Assembly: GCA_011390695.1 (NCBI GenBank)
Contig: JAABRW010000079.1
Coordinates: 1 to 5,460, forward strand
Length of the DNA stretch: 5,460 nucleotides
Reading direction: 5' to 3'
From: Desulfotignum sp.
Lineage (GTDB): Bacteria; Desulfobacterota; Desulfobacteria; Desulfobacterales; Desulfobacteraceae
Position 1 is the first letter of the stretch. Each line of letters begins with the position of its first letter. The notes beneath the pieces are model-generated. The model saw nothing but the letters and a program-made list of their open reading frames with translations. It had not been told where the DNA came from and ran no database searches. The position numbers and the translations under genes were made by a program. This document shows, in pieces, positions 1 through 5,460 of this stretch.

Positions 1-681
1 GGGGCCGGAAAAACCAAGGAAGATTTTACAAAAGAAGCCTATATGGGCATCCGCCGGATGTTTTTCCACAACGAGATCATTCCGGGCCAGAAAATTTCCT
101 ACGGTGATCTGGCAAAACGGCTGAACATGAGCACCACACCGGTGATTCAGGCCCTCAAGCATCTGGAATTCCAGGGCCTGGTCCGACATGAACCCAACCG
201 GGGGTATTATACGGAAAATGTAAGCCTGAAAGAAATCACGGAAATTTATGAGTTCAGGGAATTGATTGAGGTGTCGCTGCTGGAAACCACCATTGATACC
301 ATTGGCAAACGGGGGTTGAACCAGTTGAAAAAAGCCCTGGACAGCCATCTGGCAGCGGTGCGGGACATCTATCTCAAGGAACGGCTGCTCAAAGATATGG
401 AATTTCATTTACATCTGGCCCAGCTGTCCGGAAACCGGATTCAGATCAATACCCTGAAATATCTGTTTGACCTGCTGTATCTCAAATACCGCGGCAATAT
501 TTTGTTTGTCACCCCCATGGACCGGGTGGACAGCGAGCATATCCAATTATATGAAGCTATTGTAAAAAAAGATGTGCACCAGGCCCGGAAAATTTTGTCC
601 CGGCATATTTCCAACGTTAAACAGCATGCCATTGAATGCATCCAGCGGGCCCTGGATGAAAAGCAGATCAAACCCATCTGA
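1..681 (+). CDS. GntR-family regulator with FCD domain (5' partial)
   Basis: This is probably a cytoplasmic DNA-binding repressor or activator of the FadR/FCD branch of GntR regulators, which usually sense small organic acids. The frame is open from base 1. The residues before the first ATG (position 43) include a KEAY segment that fits helix 1 of the winged helix-turn-helix, so the true start lies left of the window and the ATG at 43 is probably internal. Numbering from that ATG, the winged HTH covers about residues 1-57, with the typical PGQ turn (14-16), the recognition-helix region MSTTPVIQALKHLE (29-42) and the wing around NRGYY. An all-helical FCD domain follows (about 64-205). The usual metal/ligand residues are present: D118 and H122 in the DMEFH motif before SGN, H166 in SEH, and H188 in SRH. 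The regulated genes and ligand cannot be read from this window; the target is likely upstream. It ends 9 bases from the convergent unknown gene. Confidence 0.9.
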   Translation, partial: GAGKTKEDFTKEAYMGIRRMFFHNEIIPGQKISYGDLAKRLNMSTTPVIQALKHLEFQGLVRHEPNRGYYTENVSLKEITEIYEFRELIEVSLLETTIDTIGKRGLNQLKKALDSHLAAVRDIYLKERLLKDMEFHLHLAQLSGNRIQINTLKYLFDLLYLKYRGNILFVTPMDRVDSEHIQLYEAIVKKDVHQARKILSRHISNVKQHAIECIQRALDEKQIKPI

Positions 682-690
682 TACAAAAAG

Positions 691-2475
691 TCACCTGATT
701 TCCAGCCACTCAAACCAGATGGGATAATTTTCTTTATACCAGGTTAATATATGCCGCAATTTTTCCTGGTTAATTTCTGAAATGGTGGCCTTGGATATTT
801 TGTCAAATTCAAGTACGACCGTGCTGCCGAAATAGGTTAAGGCATCAGAGCAAAGGGTCTGCAATTCATTGCGGATACGCCCGGAGTCGGATATCTTCAC
901 AGCCCGGTGCAGGAAATCCTCTCCCTTGAGAAACCGGTTGAGAAGGGGGCTGAACACCAGTTTGTTTTGTTCCAGACTTTCCAGCAGGCGCAGGGCAAAG
1001 GTGATACGTTTGTCGCCTCTGGCAGTGGTCAGGCGCACTGTGACCTCATAGGTGTCTTCAGAAATCTGTGTGACCCCCGGCGCCCCGGTATAGGGGTCGG
1101 GCAGCATATATCCCGCACCTGCCAGGGTCTGCCATTTTTTTTCCGAGATCAGGTCATCGGCGCTGATGGTACGTTTGTCCAGAGGAATCCCTGCTTTTTT
1201 GGCCAGCTGAATGCTTTCCCGGTAGGTCGCGATCGTGTCGGCATCCAGGTCATGGTTGATGATTTTCTGCAGCAAACCGGCAAAATCAGAACTGTCAGCA
1301 TCCAGTTTCATGGCGGCGGCATCCATGTGGGCAGCAAATCTGAATTTGGAGGAGAGCACTGCCAGGGAAACAGACAGATCCAGAATCGGGGCCAGGCTGG
1401 CTGCCTGGATAGCTTCGGCTGATGCAGCATATCCGTCCACAATAAACAAATGGGTTTCCTGGTTTTCATCTTTCCAGTCCCCCACAGCCAAAGTGGGGGC
1501 ATAGGTACCGGAATCGGTGAACGGGGTAAACCCGGAGGGCAGTGTCCACGCCTCGTCAATCAGGTGGGCACCGGCATCTTTCCACTGGTCCCAGATCAGT
1601 CCGATGCGGGGGGACCGGTTTTCTCCTGTAAGGGTCCATACATGGATATTGCAGGGCTGAATGCCGGGATAGGTTTTCTGGATGGTTTTGACCACCAGAT
1701 GCCTGGGGGTGAAAAAATCAATGAGAACCGAATCTTCTGCTGCCCTGTCCACAATTTTTTTGGGCACCACCAGATTGGCAATATACCCTTCATACTGGTC
1801 GCAGATGGCCAGAGGCTGATCAAACAGGTGAAGTATGGTCATGGGTCCGGTTTCTTCACCTTTGGCAAATCTGGAGGTGTTTTCCAGGGTATCGATGGCA
1901 GCGCCCCATACAGTGATATCCTTTTTGGCTGTGGCCCGTCTGAAATCATCCCAGGCATAGCCGGGATCATTGATCAGTTTCAACACACAGTCCTCCAGAA
2001 ATTTTGCCACCTGGGGCCGGGCATAGATCCGGCCGAATCCCAGCAGGGGGTTGGCGCCCATTTCTGCAGTTTCTCCGCCTTTGGGCATCAGGCCCTCTCC
2101 AAGACAGACCATAATGGCATGGTTTTCCGGCAGGGTCCGGGACAGATACCACAGACTTTCACTCATGGCATAAGCGGAAATGGCATCTGCATCTTTTTTA
2201 ATGATATTGAGGTGTTTTTTTTCCAGCCCGGCACCCTTACCGAAATGGCCGAACAGCCGGGTGCCCAGTGCAGTAACCGCCAGGGTCATGGCCAGCATTT
2301 TTTCAGTACGGTCATCGGTAAAAGAGATGGTATCCAGAACCTTGTCTTCAGGATTTCCCCGCATCCATTCTATGCGCACATCTTCCAGCCACAGGTGGAG
2401 CCTGCCCAGAATGGGGCGGGTGTCAAAGGCCCATTGGGAAATAAGATTTTTTTGTTTCATCCCGGAAATTTCCAT
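691..2475 (-). CDS. Conserved-looking protein of unknown function, 594 aa
   Basis: I do not recognise this protein. The chosen ATG (2475) is preceded by a strong purine run, AAAGGGGGG, six bases upstream. A TTG 17 codons further up keeps the frame open but has no ribosome binding site, and an ATG five codons downstream has a poorer one. The product has no signal peptide or clear membrane segment, so it should be soluble and cytoplasmic. Visible landmarks are a Gly-rich stretch GEGLMPKGGETAEMG (about 126-140), a hydrophobic stretch HLFIVDGYAASAEA (about 342-355), a Pro/Gly-rich stretch GYMLPDPYTGAPGVT (about 455-469), a charged segment KISDSGRIRNELQT (527-540), and an aromatic tail with WYKENYPIWFEWLE (579-592). 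No Walker, Rossmann, HTH or zinc-binding motif is evident. Base composition looks like that of its neighbours and the frame is intact over 1.8 kb, which supports a real gene. It is divergent from recD2 and convergent with the GntR gene. A novel enzyme or a structural factor are both possible; the function is open. Confidence 0.85.
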   Translation of the reverse strand: MEISGMKQKNLISQWAFDTRPILGRLHLWLEDVRIEWMRGNPEDKVLDTISFTDDRTEKMLAMTLAVTALGTRLFGHFGKGAGLEKKHLNIIKKDADAISAYAMSESLWYLSRTLPENHAIMVCLGEGLMPKGGETAEMGANPLLGFGRIYARPQVAKFLEDCVLKLINDPGYAWDDFRRATAKKDITVWGAAIDTLENTSRFAKGEETGPMTILHLFDQPLAICDQYEGYIANLVVPKKIVDRAAEDSVLIDFFTPRHLVVKTIQKTYPGIQPCNIHVWTLTGENRSPRIGLIWDQWKDAGAHLIDEAWTLPSGFTPFTDSGTYAPTLAVGDWKDENQETHLFIVDGYAASAEAIQAASLAPILDLSVSLAVLSSKFRFAAHMDAAAMKLDADSSDFAGLLQKIINHDLDADTIATYRESIQLAKKAGIPLDKRTISADDLISEKKWQTLAGAGYMLPDPYTGAPGVTQISEDTYEVTVRLTTARGDKRITFALRLLESLEQNKLVFSPLLNRFLKGEDFLHRAVKISDSGRIRNELQTLCSDALTYFGSTVVLEFDKISKATISEINQEKLRHILTWYKENYPIWFEWLEIR

Positions 2476-2481
2476 GGCCTG

Positions 2482-2490
2482 CCCCCCTTT
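2482..2490 (-). promoter_or_regulatory. Shine-Dalgarno site of the unknown gene
   Basis: Read on the minus strand, AAAGGGGGG lies six bases before the ATG at 2475. It decides the start in favour of the 594-residue form over the longer TTG-initiated reading that begins at 2526. Confidence 0.6.
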
Positions 2491-2499
2491 AAATGAAAT

Positions 2500-2515
2500 T
2501 GGCGTGACAAATGCA
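2500..2515 (+). promoter_or_regulatory. Possible sigma-54 (-24/-12) promoter for recD2
   Basis: The stretch TGGCGTGACAAATGCA resembles the sigma-54 consensus TGGCACG-N4-TTGCA. The -24 GG (2501-2502) and -12 GC (2513-2514) have the required 10-base gap, and nine of the twelve specified bases match. Transcription would start near 2526 and run into recD2 with a leader of about 70-105 bases. No enhancer-binding site was identified, and a single match of this length can arise by chance. No good sigma-70 pair was found on the plus strand here. Confidence 0.3.
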
Positions 2516-2621
2516 GTATCTCCCAAACAGGTACCATTTACCCGGAAAATCTGTCAAGGATTAAGCGACAGGGAAAAAAGTGTGTCTTCCGGGACTTGTC
2601 CTCTACCCTGGTTTGGGATAT

Positions 2622-2626
2622 GGTGA
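2622..2626 (+). promoter_or_regulatory. Probable ribosome binding site of recD2
   Basis: GGTGA lies five bases before the ATG at 2632, a reasonable Shine-Dalgarno match. It favours that start over the in-frame ATG at 2620 and the TTG at 2596, neither of which has a well-spaced purine-rich site. Confidence 0.4.
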
Positions 2627-2631
2627 CATGC

Positions 2632-5181
2632 ATGGAAGATCGGAACTATGCATACCCGGCGGTTCAGGCCCCGCCGGACAGACAATCCGATATTCCCGCG
2701 GACCGGGGGGTTATCAAAGAGCAACTGAAAGGGGTGGTTGACCGGGTGACCTTTCATAACCCTGATAATGGGTGGTCTGTGCTTCAGGTACTGCCCTTTG
2801 ACGCGCCGGCAAAGCGGGAAACCGTGCTGGTGCACCAGACCCGGGTGTTTGCCGGTGCCACCATGGCCTTTGAAGGGGCCTGGCAGATGCATCCCAAATA
2901 CGGACGTCAGTTTTCCGCCACCCGGGCCCAGGAACACAAACCTGCTTCAGCCGGTGCCCTGGAAAAATATATCGGGTCCGGCCTGATAAAAGGGGTGGGG
3001 CCGAAGACCGCAAAAAAAATTGTTGCCCATTTTAAAGACCAGACCCTGGATGTGTTTGAAAACCGGATCCATTGCCTCATGGAGGTACCGGGCATTGCCG
3101 AAAAAAAGCTGGAAATGATATCTGCCGCCTGGACCGAACACAGAGCTATCCGGGATGTGATGATGTTTCTGCAGTCCCATGGTATTTCCACCTTGTTTTC
3201 GGTGCGTATTTACAAGGCATACGGCGATGATGCCATTGCCAATGTCATGGCGGATCCCTACCGTCTGGCCGATGATTTTTACGGCATCGGTTTTTTTTCC
3301 GCAGACAAGGTGGCCCTGAGTATGGGACTGGCCCCAGACAGCCCCCGGCGGATAACTGCCGGCATTCGCCATGTGCTGTCTGCAGCCAGGAATTTCGGCC
3401 ATTGTTTTTTGACCTTTTCCCAGATTCTGGACCAGGTCAGGCAATTGCTGGAACTGGATCTTTCCGGCGTTCTCGCACAGATTCTGGAAACCATGGAAAC
3501 CGACCGCCTGCTCATGCGAAGGCGCCTGGTTCTGGAGGACAAGGATGCCCCTCAGGACTGCTATTATGCCAGATCCCTGTATTTTGATGAATTATATGTG
3601 GCACAGCGCATGGCAAAGATGACCGATCCGCCTGAAGTGGACATGTCCCGTATCAGCCGGTGGATCAAGCTGTTTACCAGGGCCAGAAACATGCAATTGA
3701 GCGATGAACAGGCAGCAGCGGTCCAGGGTATTGCTGGCAAAGGGATGTCCATTCTCACCGGCGGACCCGGCTGCGGCAAGACCACCACCACCCGGGTTCT
3801 GGTGGAACTTATCGAGGCCATGAAGCACCGTGTGCTTCTGGCAGCACCCACCGGCCGCGCAGCCCAGCGCATGGGAGAGGTGATCGGCAGAGAAGCCAAA
3901 ACCATTCACCGGCTGCTGGGGTGGCAGAACGGCCGGTTCAAGAAAAATGAAGACACCCCCCTGGAAACCGATTTTCTGGTGGTGGATGAATGTTCCATGC
4001 TGGATATCACATTGACTGCATCATTGCTCAAGGCGGTACCGAAAAACTGCCAGGTGGTGTTCATTGGAGACTATGACCAGCTGCCGTCGGTGGGGGCGGG
4101 CAATGTGCTCAGGGACCTGATCGCATCTGGCAGAATCGCCTGTTTCCGGCTGACGCAGATTTTCCGCCAGGCGGCCCGGTCTTTGATCATCCAGTATGCC
4201 CACCAGATCAATGCGGGGAAAATGCCCTGGATTGCATCGCCGTTCAAGGATCCGTCCGTGTGGACCAAAAAGATTGATTGCCTGTTTATGGATGCAGATG
4301 AAGCCACAAAAGAGCAGCTGCAGTTTGTCCAGCGCATCAAGGCCCTGGTGCACCGGGAAAAAAAACAGGTGTCTCAAAACCTGGAAGATCCGGACCTGTT
4401 TGAATTTCGGGTCACAGAATCGGTGCACCCCTATGAAACCGAGATCCAGATCCCTGAAAAATTCGCCCATGTGAACCTGGAACAGGTGGCAAAGGCCGGC
4501 ACCCGGGTGGAAGAACTGCTGGCCGTCCTCCAGAAGGTCCATCCCTGGTCGTCCCTGCATTACGGATTGACCGCCGTGGATGTCATCAAAAAGCTGTACA
4601 TGGAATGGATCCCAAGATACCACGGGCCCTCCCCTGAGATCCAGGTGCTGTCCCCCATGACCAGGGGATCTTTGGGCACGGTGAACCTGAACCGGGTAAT
4701 CCAGGAAGCCGCCAACCCGCAAGCACCGGGCAAAGCCCAGCTCACCGTGGGACAGCGTATATTCCGGAAGGGGGACCGGGTGATTCATCGGAAAAACAAT
4801 TATGACCTGAACGTGTTCAACGGCGATATCGGTATCATCACCCGCATCGACACAACGGATCTGACCCTGTCGGTCGCTTTTTCTTCTGAGGTTCCGCCCG
4901 TGCTCTACCGCCAGGCCGATATCATGGAGCTGGACCTGGCCTATGCCGTGACCATCCACAAATCCCAGGGATCGGAATTCGAAGCGGTTATCATCCCGGT
5001 GATGACCCAGCATTTCAAGATGCTGTTCCGCAACCTGATCTATACCGGTATCACCCGGGCAAAGAAGCTTGCGGTGTTTGTGGGTACCCGCAGGGCCCTT
5101 GCCATGGCGGTGAAAAATGCAGACATCTCCAAACGCCAGACCGCCCTGGCCCAGCTGCTTAAAGATGAGGCGGGTCGGTGA
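2632..5181 (+). CDS. recD2: RecD2-type ATP-dependent 5'-3' DNA helicase
   Basis: This is a superfamily 1B helicase of the RecD2 (RecD/TraA, YrrC) type, which unwinds DNA 5' to 3' using ATP in repair and replication-fork maintenance. Residue numbers are from the ATG at 2632 (849 aa). An OB-like N-terminal domain (about 26-105) starts after a short, probably flexible leader. A helix-hairpin-helix region follows, with hairpins at GVGPKTA (121-127), VPGIAEK (152-158) and YGIGFFSADK (217-226). The motor contains Walker A GGPGCGKT (377-384), motif Ia APTGRAAQRM (405-414), TIHRLLGW (424-431), Walker B VVDE (450-453), motif III GDYDQLPSVG (479-488), motif IV IFRQ (510-513), an SH3-like segment from KGDRVIHR (713-720) through FNGDIG (729-734), motif V TIHKSQGSEF (774-783) and motif VI YTGITRAKK (804-812). 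All catalytic motifs are intact, so it should be active. It is longer than usual for the family because of extra sequence between motifs IV and V (about 560-648). The start is uncertain: TTG at 2596 or ATG at 2620 are alternatives. RecD2 is known mainly from bacteria without RecBCD. Confidence 0.95.
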   Translation: MEDRNYAYPAVQAPPDRQSDIPADRGVIKEQLKGVVDRVTFHNPDNGWSVLQVLPFDAPAKRETVLVHQTRVFAGATMAFEGAWQMHPKYGRQFSATRAQEHKPASAGALEKYIGSGLIKGVGPKTAKKIVAHFKDQTLDVFENRIHCLMEVPGIAEKKLEMISAAWTEHRAIRDVMMFLQSHGISTLFSVRIYKAYGDDAIANVMADPYRLADDFYGIGFFSADKVALSMGLAPDSPRRITAGIRHVLSAARNFGHCFLTFSQILDQVRQLLELDLSGVLAQILETMETDRLLMRRRLVLEDKDAPQDCYYARSLYFDELYVAQRMAKMTDPPEVDMSRISRWIKLFTRARNMQLSDEQAAAVQGIAGKGMSILTGGPGCGKTTTTRVLVELIEAMKHRVLLAAPTGRAAQRMGEVIGREAKTIHRLLGWQNGRFKKNEDTPLETDFLVVDECSMLDITLTASLLKAVPKNCQVVFIGDYDQLPSVGAGNVLRDLIASGRIACFRLTQIFRQAARSLIIQYAHQINAGKMPWIASPFKDPSVWTKKIDCLFMDADEATKEQLQFVQRIKALVHREKKQVSQNLEDPDLFEFRVTESVHPYETEIQIPEKFAHVNLEQVAKAGTRVEELLAVLQKVHPWSSLHYGLTAVDVIKKLYMEWIPRYHGPSPEIQVLSPMTRGSLGTVNLNRVIQEAANPQAPGKAQLTVGQRIFRKGDRVIHRKNNYDLNVFNGDIGIITRIDTTDLTLSVAFSSEVPPVLYRQADIMELDLAYAVTIHKSQGSEFEAVIIPVMTQHFKMLFRNLIYTGITRAKKLAVFVGTRRALAMAVKNADISKRQTALAQLLKDEAGR

Positions 5182-5204
5182 TTTTTGAACAGAAATTATG
5201 GATA

Positions 5205-5460
5205 TTATTCACCGTACATATCGGTTATCAACTTTCGCAACTGGGCTGCGTTCCGTTTTGATAAACGACCTATGTTCTGTTTCAATCTGAGTTTGCTGAT
5301 GGTGCGAATCTGATCCACCGCAATTTCTGCCTGATGGCCGGTCATGGTGATTTGAAGCCGGCTTCTCCATTGGGGGTGCAGTTTGGAAGTCAATGGACAA
5401 ACGACGATAGTATCCAGATATTGATTCATTTCATCCTGGCTGATAACGACAACCGGGCGG
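5205..5460 (-). CDS. mazF: MazF/PemK-family toxin endoribonuclease (5' partial)
   Basis: This is the C-terminal 84 residues of a type II toxin that cleaves RNA at short specific sequences and halts growth unless bound by its antitoxin. The frame runs off the right edge of the window; the ATG at 5429 is internal, because the residues before it form the conserved RPVVVIS strand. The Arg of this motif and the Thr of VVCPLTS (codon 5388-5390) align with the catalytic Arg and Thr of E. coli MazF (R29 and T52). Further family signatures are the DQIRTISKLRL segment and the closing amphipathic helix, AAQLRKLITDMYG. About 25-30 N-terminal residues should lie outside. In MazEF pairs the antitoxin gene normally precedes the toxin, so it would also be to the right and cannot be seen. 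The stop is 23 bases from the end of the convergent recD2. All visible active-site features are intact, so it looks functional rather than decayed. Confidence 0.92.
   Translation of the reverse strand, partial: RPVVVISQDEMNQYLDTIVVCPLTSKLHPQWRSRLQITMTGHQAEIAVDQIRTISKLRLKQNIGRLSKRNAAQLRKLITDMYGE

Noticed and set aside
43..681. The ATG at 43 as the true start of the GntR regulator
   Set aside because: The frame is open to base 1, the residues before this ATG fit helix 1 of the DNA-binding domain, and there is no strong ribosome binding site ahead of it.
1450..2496. A 348-codon plus-strand frame opposite the unknown gene
   Set aside because: It lies wholly antisense to the 594-residue gene, has a low-complexity Gly/Phe/Gln-rich product typical of a mirror frame, and shows no recognisable motif.
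2552..2557. A perfect TTGACA on the minus strand, a possible -35 box for the unknown gene
   Set aside because: No acceptable -10 hexamer occurs 16-18 bases downstream (best TACCTG); the better GATACT is 31 bases away. A promoter for this gene may still lie here but cannot be supported.
4021..5013. A 330-codon minus-strand frame opposite recD2
   Set aside because: It is antisense to an unmistakable helicase and its His/Gly/Asp-rich product reflects the reverse complement of recD2 codons.
5176..5214. Inverted repeat CGGTGA / TCACCG spanning the recD2-mazF junction, a possible bidirectional terminator
   Set aside because: The stem is only 6 bp with a 27-base loop and no adjoining T run, so it is a poor terminator candidate.

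Overview
The window holds four protein-coding genes and nothing I can identify as RNA genes, mobile elements or CRISPR. From left to right: the body of a GntR/FCD-type transcriptional regulator (+ strand, its start lies left of the window); a 594-residue protein of unknown function (- strand); a complete RecD2-type (RecD/TraA, SF1B) DNA helicase (+ strand); and the C-terminal part of a MazF/PemK toxin (- strand, its start lies right of the window). Genes fill almost everything. The only intergenic stretch of note is about 150 bases between the divergent unknown gene and recD2. Both other junctions are convergent, with gaps of 9 and 23 bases.

The sequence is bacterial, with moderate GC, Shine-Dalgarno starts and dense packing. 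A RecD2 helicase, a chromosomal MazF-family toxin and a possible sigma-54 promoter would fit a Gram-negative anaerobe such as a Desulfobacterales member. That placement is an inference from general impression and was not tested by any search.

The genes do not form an obvious pathway or operon, since each one faces its neighbour. The shared divergent region between the unknown gene and recD2 is the only place where co-regulation is plausible. The items most worth following up are the large unrecognised protein, an apparent extra segment of about 90 residues inside the RecD2 motor between motifs IV and V, and a sigma-54-like -24/-12 element ahead of recD2. I see no convincing new multi-gene system here.
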